From positions 140,790-204,789 of the forward strand of contig NZ_JAOBTH010000025.1 in NCBI RefSeq assembly GCF_025215075.1: a DNA stretch of 64,000 bases. Direction: 5' to 3'. Shown one piece after another: positions 44,671-54,170 of the stretch. Below the pieces are notes generated by a model that saw nothing but the letters and a program-made list of their open reading frames with translations, made no database searches and was not told the origin of the DNA. Within the stretch, counting starts at the first letter, position 1. Each line of letters starts with the position of its first letter. Origin of the DNA: Tenacibaculum haliotis. Lineage in GTDB: Bacteria > Bacteroidota > Bacteroidia > Flavobacteriales > Flavobacteriaceae. Both the position numbers and the translations under genes were made by a program.

Positions 44671-47349
44671 TTAATTATCAGCTATCGCTGGATGCAACCA
44701 TTTACGAGCTTTATCTAATGTTATTCCTTTTCTGTTAGCAAAATCACGTACTTGATCGTCTGTAATTTTTCCTAATCCAAAATATTTAGCTTCTTCGTTT
44801 CCAAAATAATATCCAGAAACTGCTGCTGCTGGCCACATCGCTAAACTTTCAGTTAGTGTTACACCTATTTTTTCTTCAACATTTAGTAAACTCCAAATCG
44901 TTTCTTTTTCTAAATGATCTGGACATGCTGGATATCCTGGTGCCGGACGAATTCCTTTATAGGTTTCCTTAATTAAGTCTTCATTAGATAATGTTTCGTC
45001 AAATGCATATCCCCAATGTTTGGTTCTTACTCTGTGGTGTAAATATTCGGCAAAAGCTTCGGCAAAACGATCGGCAATTGCCTGTACCATAATGGCATTA
45101 TAATCGTCTTCTTTTTCTTTATATTTTTTGGCTAATTCATCGGCACCATAAATAGCCGTACAAAATGCCCCCATATAATCTTGTTTTTTAGCTTCTTTTG
45201 GCGCTATAAAATCTGACAAAGCAAAACTTGGTTTTCCTTCTCGCTTTTTTAATTGCTGACGTAAGGTTCTAAAAACAGCTATTTCTTCTCCCTTTTTCTG
45301 AATTGAAATATCATCATCATTAACGGTGTTTGCTTCAAACAAACCAAATATTCCTTTTGGCTTTAGTAATTGTTTGGTAATAATTTCATCTAAAATCACT
45401 TTAGAATCTTCATATAACTGTGTTGCTTGCTCTCCAACTACCTCATCAGTTAAAATATCTGGATATCTACCGTGTAAATCCCAACTTCTAAAAAACGGAC
45501 TCCAATCTATATATGGTAATAATTCTTTTAAACTAACTTGTTCTAAAGTTTGAATTCCTAGCTCTTTAGGTTTAAAAATAGAGCTTGTTTTCCAATCTAT
45601 TTTAAACTTACGTTCTCTAGCTTCTTCAATTGAAATATAGGCTTTAGTTTTACCTCTTTTTAAGAATTTTTCGCGAAACTCATCGTAGTCTTTTTTTAAC
45701 TTTGCAACATAGGCATTACTGGTTTCTTCGTTTAATAAATCACTTACCACAGTTACCGCTCTTGATGCATCGTTTACATGCACCACCGCATTTTTATATT
45801 GAGGATCTATTTTTACAGCCGTATGTGCTTTTGATGTTGTTGCCCCACCTATTAATAAAGGTACAGAAAACTCTTGGCGTTCCATTTCTTTAGCCAAGTA
45901 CACCATTTCATCTAACGAAGGTGTTATTAAACCTGATAAACCAATAATGTCAACATTTTCTTTTTTAGCAGCTTCAATAATTTTTTCTGGCGGAACCATA
46001 ACTCCTAAATCAACAATTTCATAATTGTTACAGCCTAAAACAACACTTACAATATTTTTACCAATATCATGTACATCTCCTTTTACAGTTGCCATTAAAA
46101 CTTTACCCAAGGCTTTTTGTTTTTCTCCTTTTTCTGCTTCAATAAACGGATTTAAATAGGCCACCGCTTTTTTCATTACTCGTGCCGATTTTACTACTTG
46201 AGGTAAAAACATTTTTCCGGCTCCAAATAAATCTCCAACTACATTCATTCCAATCATTAAATGCCCTTCAATTACTTGAATTGGTTTTGCTGATTCTTGC
46301 CTTGCTTGTTCTACATCTTCAATAATAAACTCATCGATTCCTTTTACTAAAGAATGGGTAATTTTTTCTTGCAAAGGCAAACTTCTCCACTCTAAAACTT
46401 TTGCTTCATCTTGCTTTTTAACGCCTTTTACCGTTTCTGCAAAATCTAACAATCGTTCAGTTGCATCGTCTCTTCTATCTAAAACGACATCTTCAATATG
46501 TTCTAATAAATCTTTTGGTATATCATCGTAAATCTCTAGCATTGCCGGATTTACAATTCCCATATTCATTCCTGCCTCAATTGCATAATACAAGAAAACA
46601 GAATGCATTGCCTCTCTAACAATATTATTTCCTCTAAAAGAAAACGAAACATTACTTACACCACCACTTACACTTGCGTTTTGTAAATTTTGTCGTACCC
46701 AACGTGTAGCTTCAATAAAATCGATGGCATTTTTTCTGTGCTCTTCCATTCCCGTTGCAACAGGAAAAATATTTAAATCGAAAATAATATCTTCGGATGC
46801 AAACCCTACTTTATCTACTAAAACATTATACGATCGTTCGGCAATTTCAATTCTTCTTTCGTAAGTATCGGCTTGCCCAACCTCATCAAAAGCCATAACA
46901 ATTACGGCAGCTCCGTACCTTTTAATTTGAGTAGCTTCCCAAATAAATTTTTCCTCTCCTTCTTTTAATGATATTGAATTTACAACACATTTTCCTTGTA
47001 CAACTTGCAAACCAGCTTCAATGATTTCCCATTTAGAACTATCAATCATTAACGGAACTCTACATATATCAGGTTCGGCTGCAATTAAGTTTAAAAAACG
47101 AACCATGGCTTCTTTTCCATCAATCAAACCATCATCCATATTTACATCGATAATCTGAGCTCCTCCTTCAACCTGATGTCTTGCTATTGCTAATGCTTCA
47201 TCAAATTTCTCTTCTTTTATTAACCGTAAAAACTTACGAGATCCTGCAACGTTTGTACGCTCTCCAACATTAATAAAGTTCGTATGTTCACTTAAAACTA
47301 AAGACTCTAAACCTGAAAGTTTCATGTATTTTTTGGTTTTTATACTCAT
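44671..47349 (-). CDS. metH: Methionine synthase, C-terminal component (folate, cobalamin and activation domains)
   Basis: The 892-residue protein holds the last modules of B12-dependent methionine synthase in order: pterin-binding [13 protein letters not shown] near residue 25, cobalamin-binding with axial-ligand motif D-V-H-D-I-G-K near 425 plus S-G-L-I-T-P-S and G-G-A-T-T-S, and the AdoMet-binding activation domain with [14 protein letters not shown] near 830. The homocysteine-binding domain is missing and is encoded separately by the gene at 47828. Together the parts equal E. coli MetH in length (332 + 892 residues against about 1227). The two subunits must assemble. Confidence 0.96.
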   Translation of the reverse strand: MSIKTKKYMKLSGLESLVLSEHTNFINVGERTNVAGSRKFLRLIKEEKFDEALAIARHQVEGGAQIIDVNMDDGLIDGKEAMVRFLNLIAAEPDICRVPLMIDSSKWEIIEAGLQVVQGKCVVNSISLKEGEEKFIWEATQIKRYGAAVIVMAFDEVGQADTYERRIEIAERSYNVLVDKVGFASEDIIFDLNIFPVATGMEEHRKNAIDFIEATRWVRQNLQNASVSGGVSNVSFSFRGNNIVREAMHSVFLYYAIEAGMNMGIVNPAMLEIYDDIPKDLLEHIEDVVLDRRDDATERLLDFAETVKGVKKQDEAKVLEWRSLPLQEKITHSLVKGIDEFIIEDVEQARQESAKPIQVIEGHLMIGMNVVGDLFGAGKMFLPQVVKSARVMKKAVAYLNPFIEAEKGEKQKALGKVLMATVKGDVHDIGKNIVSVVLGCNNYEIVDLGVMVPPEKIIEAAKKENVDIIGLSGLITPSLDEMVYLAKEMERQEFSVPLLIGGATTSKAHTAVKIDPQYKNAVVHVNDASRAVTVVSDLLNEETSNAYVAKLKKDYDEFREKFLKRGKTKAYISIEEARERKFKIDWKTSSIFKPKELGIQTLEQVSLKELLPYIDWSPFFRSWDLHGRYPDILTDEVVGEQATQLYEDSKVILDEIITKQLLKPKGIFGLFEANTVNDDDISIQKKGEEIAVFRTLRQQLKKREGKPSFALSDFIAPKEAKKQDYMGAFCTAIYGADELAKKYKEKEDDYNAIMVQAIADRFAEAFAEYLHHRVRTKHWGYAFDETLSNEDLIKETYKGIRPAPGYPACPDHLEKETIWSLLNVEEKIGVTLTESLAMWPAAAVSGYYFGNEEAKYFGLGKITDDQVRDFANRKGITLDKARKWLHPAIADN

Positions 47350-47365
47350 CTTTTAATAATGCTAC

Positions 47366-47824
47366 TTATTTAATTCTGATATATTTTTCAATAATATCTC
47401 TATGAATTCCTGCTTCTTTTACCTCTTCTAATCCGTATTGAATTAGAGTATCTCCTACTATTTTTACCGTAAAAGGAAACACGTGACCTCTAACAGCATC
47501 TACCGAAATATAGTTTAACGTTTCTTTGTAATTATTACCTTTTAAGGTATAACTACCTCCGCCTCCATAAAACCCTTCTGCTGTTGCTTTTGGTTGATTA
47601 AAAAAAGCAAAATGACTCTTGTTTATAATTTTAATAAATTCTGCTTTAGATAAATCTTTAACTTTTACCGAATCATTTTCTTTAACTTCACCATAAACAA
47701 GTTTCCAGGTACCCTGCAAAGCCAATTTTGAAGTTTCTTTTTTTTCTTCTTTTACAGAATCGGTAGTTTTATTACAAGAAATTAATAGAACTACAACCAA
47801 GATTAATTGAATTATACTTTTCAT
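47366..47824 (-). CDS. Small lipoprotein inserted between the metH halves
   Basis: The 152-residue protein starts with a lipoprotein signal (MKSIIQLILVVVLLISCNK; the lipobox is L-I-S-C). A charged linker and a domain with alternating strands follow: G-T-W-K-L-V-Y-G-E-V, then G-G-G-G-S-Y-T-L-K-G-N-N-Y-K-E-T, reminiscent of lipocalin-like domains in Bacteroidetes. It should be anchored in a membrane, so a direct part in methionine synthase is improbable. It lies 3 nt after metH-N and 16 nt before metH-C and must share their SAM-regulated transcript. I do not know its function. Confidence 0.75.
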   Translation of the reverse strand: MKSIIQLILVVVLLISCNKTTDSVKEEKKETSKLALQGTWKLVYGEVKENDSVKVKDLSKAEFIKIINKSHFAFFNQPKATAEGFYGGGGSYTLKGNNYKETLNYISVDAVRGHVFPFTVKIVGDTLIQYGLEEVKEAGIHRDIIEKYIRIK

Positions 47825-47827
47825 TAC

Positions 47828-48826
47828 TTATATCGTTTTTAACTGTCTAGGTGAATATTTTAGCGCTAAATCAGCAATTGCTTTAATATGCTTTGGAGTA
47901 GTACCACAACAACCACCTACAATGTTTATTAAGTTTTTCTTTAAATACTCTTCAATTTGTTCGGCTGTTTCTTCGGCTGTTTCATCATACTCACCAAATG
48001 CATTTGGTAAACCGGCATTTGGGTGTGCCGAAATAGCAAACTCAGTTTTCGAAGCAATTGCTTCTAAATGAGGTTGTAATAAATTGGCTCCTAAAGCGCA
48101 GTTAAATCCAACAGATAATAACGGAATGTGAGATACGGATATTAAAAAAGCCTCGGCAGTTTGCCCAGATAAAGTTCTTCCACTTGCATCGGTAATTGTA
48201 CCGCTTAACATTATTGGAACCTCAATTTTACGTTCGTCTTTTACTTCTTCTATAGCAAATAATGCAGCTTTTGCATTTAAGGTATCAAAAACAGTTTCAA
48301 CTAATAAAATATCTGAACCTCCATCTAATAAAGCTTCTACTTGTAGTTTATAAGCAATACGTAATTCATCAAAAGTAACTGCTCTATAACCAGGATCATT
48401 TACATCTGGCGACATACTTGCTGTTCTGTTCGTTGGGCCAATTGATCCTGCAACAAATCGTGGTTTATGAGGTTCTCTTGCTGTAAACTCATCAGCAACT
48501 TCTTTGGCTATTTTTGCCGATTGATAATTTAACTCGTACACCAAATCTTCCATTTGGTAATCTGCCATTGCAATGGTAGTTCCCGAAAAAGTATTGGTTT
48601 CTATAATATCTGCTCCAGCCTCAAAATACTTTGCATGAATTGTTTTGATGGCTTCTGGCTGTGTTATAGACAGTAAATCGTTGTTTCCTTGTAACGGAGT
48701 TGGATATTCTTTAAAACGTTCTCCTCGAAAATCTTCTTCAGTAAATTTATAAGCCTGAAGCATAGTTCCCATTGCTCCATCGAGTACGAGTATTCGTTTT
48801 TGTATTTCTGTATAAATGTTTGACAT
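47828..48826 (-). CDS. metH: Methionine synthase, N-terminal component (homocysteine S-methyltransferase)
   Basis: The 332-residue protein has the homocysteine-binding barrel with L-D-G-A-M-G-T-M-L-Q near residue 14, E-T-N-T-F-S-G-T, V-G-F-N-C-A-L-G-A and the zinc-binding pair G-G-C-C-G-T-T-P near residue 311 (with the earlier Cys in F-N-C). It corresponds to residues 1 to about 330 of MetH and ends exactly at the domain boundary. It is first in the operon, preceded by a SAM riboswitch. The start is the ATG at 48826, 1 nt after a hairpin that could hide it. Confidence 0.95.
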   Translation of the reverse strand: MSNIYTEIQKRILVLDGAMGTMLQAYKFTEEDFRGERFKEYPTPLQGNNDLLSITQPEAIKTIHAKYFEAGADIIETNTFSGTTIAMADYQMEDLVYELNYQSAKIAKEVADEFTAREPHKPRFVAGSIGPTNRTASMSPDVNDPGYRAVTFDELRIAYKLQVEALLDGGSDILLVETVFDTLNAKAALFAIEEVKDERKIEVPIMLSGTITDASGRTLSGQTAEAFLISVSHIPLLSVGFNCALGANLLQPHLEAIASKTEFAISAHPNAGLPNAFGEYDETAEETAEQIEEYLKKNLINIVGGCCGTTPKHIKAIADLALKYSPRQLKTI

Positions 48827-48827
48827 T

Positions 48828-48857
48828 CCTGATATTTTATAAGTAGAAGTTATCAGG
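48828..48857 (-). promoter_or_regulatory. Possible expression-platform hairpin at the metH-N start
   Basis: On the minus strand CCTGATA (48851-48857) pairs with TATCAGG (48828-48834), ending 1 nt before the ATG. CCTGATA continues to GATAAC (48849-48854), a second copy of the riboswitch P1 3' strand (48877-48882), so the P1 5' strand could choose between the two copies. There is no T-run, which suggests control of translation initiation. A further stem, GGAAAG/CTTTCC (48864-48876), lies between. Confidence 0.5.
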
Positions 48858-48875
48858 AAAAGAGGAAAGTCTTTC

Positions 48876-48996
48876 CGTTATCTCTCTTAAAAATTGTTTC
48901 ATCACAATATTTAAGTAGAATTTAGCACCTTCTTTGTTTGCACATAGGGTTGCTAAGGTTTCACAGGGTCTAATCCCTCCGCCTTTCTTGATAACA
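48876..48996 (-). promoter_or_regulatory. S-box (SAM-I) riboswitch controlling split metH
   Basis: On the minus strand the core reads GTTATCAAGAAAGGCGGAGG then GATTAGACCCTGTGAAACC, TTAGCAACCC, AAGGTGCTAAATTC and finally GAGAGATAAC. It keeps the S-box conserved blocks: P1 (GTTATC/GATAAC), the kink-turn GGCGGAGGGA, GACCCTGTGAAACC, GCAACC and GGTGCTAAATTC. It should bind S-adenosylmethionine and lower expression of the downstream metH-N, lipoprotein, metH-C and 82-residue genes. The class is well known; it lies between cysM and metH. Confidence 0.93.
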
Positions 48997-49023
48997 TTCG
49001 TATTAAGTTAATGAACTAAAGTA

Positions 49024-49053
49024 CAAATAAACAAACTTTTTTTGTTTTTACAA
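49024..49053 (-). promoter_or_regulatory. Promoter of the SAM-riboswitch/metH transcript
   Basis: TTG (49051-49053), a 19-nt spacer, then TTTATTTG (49024-49031), one mismatch to TAnnTTTG. The start would fall near 49018, about 20 nt ahead of the riboswitch P1. It separates the SAM-controlled metH transcript from the cysE-cysM genes upstream. Confidence 0.55.
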
Positions 49054-49061
49054 CATCTTTA

Positions 49062-49952
49062 TTAATAATTATATAAATTAGATGATAAATATCTATCTCC
49101 TATATCGCAAATAACTGCTACAATAATTCCTTTTTCTATTTTTTCAGCGACTTGTAATGCTACATGCACCGCTCCACCACTACTCATTCCTCCAAAAACA
49201 CCTTCTTGACTAGCTAATTTACGCGTCATGTTTCGTGCTTGATTTTCACTTACTTCAATAATTTCATCAACTTTTGATTTATCAAAAATCTTTGGTAAAT
49301 ATTCTTTCGACCATTTTCTGATTCCTGGAATACTTGATCCATCAGTTGGTTGCGCTCCAATTATTTGAACTTTTGAATTTTGTTCTTTTAAATAGGTAGA
49401 AACTCCCATAATGGTACCTGTAGTTCCCATGGCAGATACAAAATGAGTTACTTCTCCTTCAGTATCTTTCCAAATTTCTGGTCCAGTAGTTTTATAATGT
49501 GCTTTCCAATTGTCGTTATTTTCAAATTGATTTAGCATAAAATAACCTTCCTTATAGCGTAATTTTTGTGCTAAATCTCTGGCTCCTTCTATACCTTCTT
49601 CTTTCGGCGTTAACAATACCTCTGCTCCGTAAGCTCTCATTGTTTTTACACGCTCTTCGGTAGCATTTTCGGGCATTACCAAAGTCATATGCAATCCTAA
49701 TACTTTTGATATAAAAGCAAGTGCTATTCCTGTATTTCCACTAGTTGCTTCAACTAAATGATCACCCTTTTTTATATTTCTTCGATTTAAAGCCTCTAAA
49801 ATCATATTATATGCAGCCCTATCTTTTACACTTCCTCCTGGGTTGTTTCCTTCTAACTTTAAAAACAAACGTACGCCCTCTTTATTAAGAATATTACTCA
49901 CTTCTATAAGTGGTGTATTTCCAACAAAGTCTGTTATTTTTTTTGCCTTCAT
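49062..49952 (-). CDS. cysM: Cysteine synthase (O-acetylserine sulfhydrylase, CysK/CysM family)
   Basis: The 296-residue fold type II PLP enzyme has the Schiff-base lysine in [11 protein letters not shown] (about K44), the cofactor-binding asparagine loop T-S-G-N-T-G-I-A, the phosphate loop G-T-T-G-T-I-M-G and the later [12 protein letters not shown]. It makes cysteine from O-acetylserine and sulfide (or thiosulfate, which the CysM type can use). It overlaps the cysE stop by 4 nt, so CysE and CysM are made together. CysM versus CysK naming rests on the shorter length and is not firm. Confidence 0.92.
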   Translation of the reverse strand: MKAKKITDFVGNTPLIEVSNILNKEGVRLFLKLEGNNPGGSVKDRAAYNMILEALNRRNIKKGDHLVEATSGNTGIALAFISKVLGLHMTLVMPENATEERVKTMRAYGAEVLLTPKEEGIEGARDLAQKLRYKEGYFMLNQFENNDNWKAHYKTTGPEIWKDTEGEVTHFVSAMGTTGTIMGVSTYLKEQNSKVQIIGAQPTDGSSIPGIRKWSKEYLPKIFDKSKVDEIIEVSENQARNMTRKLASQEGVFGGMSSGGAVHVALQVAEKIEKGIIVAVICDIGDRYLSSNLYNY

Positions 49953-50695
49953 AATTTATTTTTTTCTATTGAAACAATTTTATTTTCTGATTGATAAATT
50001 ACTAACGATTCAGATGGCACTGATTCTGTAACACATACATTAGCTCCAATAATACTGTTTTCACCAATTACAACGTCACCTCCTAAAATAGTAGCATTTG
50101 CATAAATAGTTACGTTATTTTCTATCGTTGGATGCCTTTTTGTTTCTGCTAAACTTTTTTTAACCTGAATGCCTCCTAAGGTAACTCCTTGATAAATTTT
50201 TACATTTTCTTTGATCAATGTCGTTTCTCCGATAACAATTCCGGTAGCATGATCTATAAAAAATGAATTCCCAATTGTTGCTCCTGGATGAATATCTGTA
50301 CCTGTTATTCCATGTGCATATTCACTCATCATTCTTGGTAAAGTAGGTACATGTAATTTTACTAACTCATGACTTAATCGATATACTGCTATCGCATGAA
50401 ACCCTGGATATGCTAAATATACCTCAGCTAAACTTTTAGCTGCAGGATCAGTTTCTTCAAAAGCAATAGCATCTAAATCTAGTTTTACACGAATTTCTTT
50501 AAACTTTACTTTATAAAGTTCCCAAATAGTTATTGACTCTTTTACCTGCAATTTTTGGGTTACTTCAATAAATAAACTTTCTATTATTTTTATATTCTCT
50601 TTATAATACTGCTCATCAAAAAGAGCGTAAAATAGTTTTTTTGTAAACGTTTCTACCGTATCTTTTAATGTGAGTGTGTAATTTTTTAATGGCAT
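49949..50695 (-). CDS. cysE: Serine O-acetyltransferase
   Basis: The 248-residue protein has a helical N-terminal part of about 130 residues and a left-handed beta-helix of hexapeptide repeats ([22 protein letters not shown]) with the catalytic Asp-His pair. It ends in the flexible tail [11 protein letters not shown]. It makes O-acetylserine for cysteine synthesis. It is part of a tight minus-strand run (2 nt after the 2Fe-2S ferredoxin, overlapping cysM). The long N-terminal domain is of the family of SAT seen in Bacteroidetes. Confidence 0.93.
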   Translation of the reverse strand: MPLKNYTLTLKDTVETFTKKLFYALFDEQYYKENIKIIESLFIEVTQKLQVKESITIWELYKVKFKEIRVKLDLDAIAFEETDPAAKSLAEVYLAYPGFHAIAVYRLSHELVKLHVPTLPRMMSEYAHGITGTDIHPGATIGNSFFIDHATGIVIGETTLIKENVKIYQGVTLGGIQVKKSLAETKRHPTIENNVTIYANATILGGDVVIGENSIIGANVCVTESVPSESLVIYQSENKIVSIEKNKL

Positions 50696-50697
50696 AA

Positions 50698-51027
50698 TTA
50701 CATTTCAGGCGCTAATTGTACTTCTAATCCTTCTAACTCTGGTTTCATTTGAATTTGACACCCTAAACGACTATTATCCTCAACATGAAAAGCTTCTGCT
50801 AACATCATATCTTCATCAACTCCCATTTCAGGTAATTCATGTTCAGATTTTACATAACATTGGCAAGAAGCACACATTGCCATACCACCACAAACACCAA
50901 TAGTACCTTCTTCTGCTAGTTCGTACGAACGAATTACTTCCATTAAATTCATTGCCATATCTGTTGGCGCTAAAATTTCATGAAGTACTCCTTCTCTATC
51001 TGTTATTTTTATGTTGATATCTGACAT
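50698..51027 (-). CDS. 2Fe-2S ferredoxin (adrenodoxin type)
   Basis: The 109-residue protein has the plant/adrenodoxin-type 2Fe-2S ligands: [10 protein letters not shown] (C-x5-C-x2-C near residues 45-53) and the fourth Cys in L-G-C-Q-I-Q near residue 90. An acidic surface ([13 protein letters not shown]) suits binding to reductase and sulfite reductase. It follows the ferredoxin reductase by 20 nt and probably carries electrons from it to the siroheme sulfite reductase encoded upstream. The partner is inferred from context. Confidence 0.9.
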   Translation of the reverse strand: MSDINIKITDREGVLHEILAPTDMAMNLMEVIRSYELAEEGTIGVCGGMAMCASCQCYVKSEHELPEMGVDEDMMLAEAFHVEDNSRLGCQIQMKPELEGLEVQLAPEM

Positions 51028-51047
51028 TATATTCTTATTAAATCGTT

Positions 51048-52103
51048 TTATTGAATTGCTTTTACAACTGCTTTTGGGGCCTCTTTTTTAGTACCATCAA
51101 AACCTTCAACTCCTCCTACTGTAGTATATTTCATTACATACTTTTTATTTGGATGAATTATTTTATAAGCACTCTGACACATTAAAGTTGCCTCATGAAA
51201 ACCACATAAAATTAGTTTTAATTTCCCTGGATATGTATTTACATCTCCAATTGCAAATATACCAGGAATATTTGTTTGATAATCTAAAGCATTGTTAACT
51301 TTAATGGCATTTTTTTCTATTTCTAATCCCCAATCGGCAATAGGCCCTAATTTTGGTGACAACCCAAATAACGGTATAAAATGATCTGTATCTATAATAA
51401 AAGGAGCTTCTCCTTTTTTCTCAACAGCAACTCCTGTTACATGCTCTTTACCTAAAATCCCTTTTACTTCAGCTGGAGTAATTAAATTAATTTTTCCTAA
51501 ATTTTTTAACTCTTGCACTCTATCTACACTATCTAAAGCTCCTCTAAACTCATTTCTTCGGTGTATTAATGTTACTTCGGATGCTACATCTGATAAAAAA
51601 ATTGCCCAATCTAAAGCAGAATCTCCACCTCCTGAAATCACCACTTTTTTATCTCTATATAACTCAGGATCACGAATAATATATTCAACCCCTTTATCTT
51701 CAAAATCAGCAATATTAGGAATCGGTGGTTTACGAGGTTCAAAACTTCCTAAACCTCCTGCAATAGCTACAACGGGCGCTTGGTGTTTTGTTCCTTTATT
51801 TGTAGTTACTATAAAAGTTCCGTCTTCTTGTTTTTCAATCGTATTTGCGCGCTCTCCTAAAGTAAAACCAGGTTCAAACTGCTTAGTTTGTTCAATTAAT
51901 TTATCGGTTAAATCACCTGCTAAAATTTCTGGATATGCAGGAATATCATAAATAGGTTTCTTCGGATATATTTCTGAACATTGCCCTCCTGGTTGTGGCA
52001 AAGCATCAATTAAATGACATTTTAATTTTAACAATCCTGCTTCAAAAATGGTAAATAATCCTGTAGGTCCTGCGCCTATAATTAATATATCTGTTGTAAT
52101 CAT
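51048..52103 (-). CDS. Ferredoxin--NADP+ reductase, thioredoxin-reductase type
   Basis: The 351-residue flavoprotein (from M-I-T-T-D-I-L-I-I-G-A-G-P-T-G-L-F) has an N-terminal FAD dinucleotide motif, D-A-L-P-Q-P-G-G-Q-C, and an NADPH-binding V-V-I-S-G-G-G-D-S-A-L-D-W near residue 160. It lacks the CxxC redox pair of thioredoxin reductase, so it belongs to the TrxR-like ferredoxin reductases. It reduces ferredoxin with NADPH for sulfite reduction. In-frame ATGs at 52112 and 52121 are also possible, and the frame opens at a TTG at 52139; 52103 fits the family start. Confidence 0.88.
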   Translation of the reverse strand: MITTDILIIGAGPTGLFTIFEAGLLKLKCHLIDALPQPGGQCSEIYPKKPIYDIPAYPEILAGDLTDKLIEQTKQFEPGFTLGERANTIEKQEDGTFIVTTNKGTKHQAPVVAIAGGLGSFEPRKPPIPNIADFEDKGVEYIIRDPELYRDKKVVISGGGDSALDWAIFLSDVASEVTLIHRRNEFRGALDSVDRVQELKNLGKINLITPAEVKGILGKEHVTGVAVEKKGEAPFIIDTDHFIPLFGLSPKLGPIADWGLEIEKNAIKVNNALDYQTNIPGIFAIGDVNTYPGKLKLILCGFHEATLMCQSAYKIIHPNKKYVMKYTTVGGVEGFDGTKKEAPKAVVKAIQ

Positions 52104-52197
52104 ATTCTTCATTTTTGTCATTACAAAGAAAAGTAACAAAGCAATCTTTTTATAGTTTATTAGATAACTTATGTTCTTCTAAATGACGTTTTTTAAT

Positions 52198-52776
52198 TTA
52201 TTTCACTAAACTCGCGGTGAGTTTGTTTAATGTTTCTACTTTTTTTTCGAAATTCCCTTTAATGGTTTTTCTATATTTATTTAAATTCTCTACCAATTCA
52301 TTAATATCTTCCGGAATTACTTCCTCAAAAAACTGACGTAATCTTTTAGCTGTTGTTGGTGATTTTCCATTGGTAGAAATTGCAATTTTCACATTTCCTT
52401 TGGTTACAATTCCGCCCATATAAAAATCGCAATATGGTGGATTATCTGCAACGTTTACTAAAATATTATTTTGCTTACAATCTTTATAAACCTGTATATT
52501 TACTTCAATATTATCTGTTGTAGCTATAACTATATTTTGATTATTTAAATACGATTCATTGTAGCTATCAATAATCATATTTACCGTAAACTCTTTTGCC
52601 AATTCTTTTGTTTCTTCTCTAAAAAAAGGAGCAACCATAGTTACTTTAGCGTCTGGACTCGATTTTAATAAAAAAGATAATTTTTCTAAAGCCACAAAAC
52701 CTCCACCAACAATTAAAATTTCTAACTGTTCAGTTTTTAAAAAAATTGGATATAAACTATTTTTCCCCTCACTCAT
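52198..52776 (-). CDS. Precorrin-2 dehydrogenase / sirohydrochlorin ferrochelatase (Met8/CysG-N type)
   Basis: The 192-residue protein (S-L-Y-P-I-F-L-K, G-G-G-F-V-A-L-E-K near residue 25) has the NAD-binding fold of Met8 and the N-terminal half of CysG, with the catalytic region C-D-F-Y-M-G-G-I-V-T-K-G-N-V-K-I-A-I-S-T-N-G-K-S-P near residues 110-134. It oxidises precorrin-2 and inserts iron to give siroheme for the sulfite reductase. The methyltransferase half is encoded by cobA nearby. It lies 18 nt after the HPP gene and 94 nt before the ferredoxin reductase. Confidence 0.9.
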   Translation of the reverse strand: MSEGKNSLYPIFLKTEQLEILIVGGGFVALEKLSFLLKSSPDAKVTMVAPFFREETKELAKEFTVNMIIDSYNESYLNNQNIVIATTDNIEVNIQVYKDCKQNNILVNVADNPPYCDFYMGGIVTKGNVKIAISTNGKSPTTAKRLRQFFEEVIPEDINELVENLNKYRKTIKGNFEKKVETLNKLTASLVK

Positions 52777-52794
52777 TTTCTTCTTTTTAAAAAA

Positions 52795-53379
52795 TCAACG
52801 CTTAACTTTTCTAAATATTCTTGTATATTTTTTATTCGTCGGGTAACTTCTATTTTTAGTCATATTATTTGTTATTAAAGCCACCACAAATAAAATAAGT
52901 ACACCACTTAAAACTGGCGAAAAAACATACATATACCCTAATAATTTTATTTTTTCTGTTCCTATTATTGCAATTAAAGCCGTTGCGCCACCTGGTGGAT
53001 GCAATGTTTTTGTGTATTGCATTAATATAATTGATACAGAAACTGCTAATGGTGCGGTAATCCAAATAACATCTGGCATAAATTTAGCTATTGTAACACC
53101 AATTATAGCTGATAAAACATGCCCACCAATTAAATTTCTTGGTTGTGCTAACGGACTCTGAATTGCGCCGTAAATTAACACGCAAGTTGCTCCAAAAGAA
53201 CCTATTAAAAAAATATTCTCAACTTTTGACAAATAAAAAGATTGTATAAAAGCAATAATTCCTATTCCGATAAAAGCACCAATAAAAGACCAAAAACCTT
53301 CTTTAAAATCTAATGTAGTTTCTTTATAAAGAATATATTTTGTTATTCTTATAGATCTATTAATTTTATGCTTTACCAT
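52795..53379 (-). CDS. HPP-family integral membrane protein
   Basis: The 194-residue protein has four or five predicted membrane helices (F-W-S-F-I-G-A-F-I-G-I-G-I-I-A-F, I-F-L-I-G-S-F-G-A-T-C-V-L-I-Y, and others) and the family name motif L-H-P-P-G-G-A-T-A-L-I-A near residue 125. HPP proteins of plants and cyanobacteria have been linked to nitrite transport. Here it lies between cobA and the Met8-type gene in a siroheme/sulfite cluster, so a role in moving sulfite, nitrite or another anion is conceivable. That role is inferred from context. It is 14 nt after cobA. Confidence 0.85.
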   Translation of the reverse strand: MVKHKINRSIRITKYILYKETTLDFKEGFWSFIGAFIGIGIIAFIQSFYLSKVENIFLIGSFGATCVLIYGAIQSPLAQPRNLIGGHVLSAIIGVTIAKFMPDVIWITAPLAVSVSIILMQYTKTLHPPGGATALIAIIGTEKIKLLGYMYVFSPVLSGVLILFVVALITNNMTKNRSYPTNKKYTRIFRKVKR

Positions 53380-53393
53380 TCTCTAAATTATCT

Positions 53394-54170
53394 TTACAAC
53401 TGCAACAATTCTTTAAAATTGACTTCTTTTTGCGCCTTTTTTAAAGCCTCTCTATGTTTTACAACTTCTCCTAAAACAATAATTGCAGGGTTACTTAACT
53501 CTTTTTTATTTACAACCTCTAAAATAGTATTTACAGTTCCAATACCAACCTTTTCTCTAGAAGTTGTTCCATCTTGAATTATAGCAACAGGTAATTCGTT
53601 TTTACCCTCTTTTTTAAATAGTGTTACAATTTCAGCTAGTTTTCCCATTCCCATCAATACTACTACTGTAGCATTAGATTTTGCTGCCAAAGCCACATCG
53701 TTAGATAATTTATGCTCTTTTGTTGTACCTGTAATTACCCAAAAACTTTCTGCACTTCCACGTTTTGTAACAGGAATATTTTGATATGCTGGAACCGCTA
53801 AAGAAGATGAAATACCTGGAACCATTGCTGTTTCTATTCCAAAACCTGCTGCAAATTCCATTTCTTCAGCACCTCTTCCAAAAATAAAAGGATCACCACC
53901 TTTTAAACGAACTACATGTCCATAAGTTTTTGCTCTTTCAACAATCAACTCGTTTATTTGTTCTTGTTGATATTTATAACAACCTCTACGTTTTCCTACA
54001 AAAATTAATTCTGCATTTGGATTTATAAAATCTAATAACTCTTCATTAACCAAGGCGTCATATAAAACAACATCTGCAGTTTTTAAAACTTTAATAGCTT
54101 TTAGCGTAATTAAATCTACATCTCCTGGACCAGCGCCAACAACGGTTAATTTCGGAATCTTATTATACAT
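53394..54170 (-). CDS. cobA: Uroporphyrinogen-III C-methyltransferase
   Basis: The 258-residue tetrapyrrole methyltransferase has the SAM-binding N-terminal V-V-G-A-G-P-G-D-V-D-L-I-T-L-K-A, V-R-L-K-G-G-D-P-F-I-F-G-R-G-A-E-E, M-V-P-G-I-S-S and the C-terminal G-M-G-K-L segment. It methylates uroporphyrinogen III twice to give precorrin-2, the start of siroheme synthesis. It overlaps the end of the sulfite reductase gene by 8 nt, a sign of coupled translation and of siroheme being destined for that enzyme. Confidence 0.95.
   Translation of the reverse strand: MYNKIPKLTVVGAGPGDVDLITLKAIKVLKTADVVLYDALVNEELLDFINPNAELIFVGKRRGCYKYQQEQINELIVERAKTYGHVVRLKGGDPFIFGRGAEEMEFAAGFGIETAMVPGISSSLAVPAYQNIPVTKRGSAESFWVITGTTKEHKLSNDVALAAKSNATVVVLMGMGKLAEIVTLFKKEGKNELPVAIIQDGTTSREKVGIGTVNTILEVVNKKELSNPAIIVLGEVVKHREALKKAQKEVNFKELLQL

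Noticed and set aside
44671..48826. metH considered as one gene broken by frameshift or stop
   Set aside because: The break coincides with the domain boundary, both parts have their own starts and an intact separate gene lies between, so it is a stable split.
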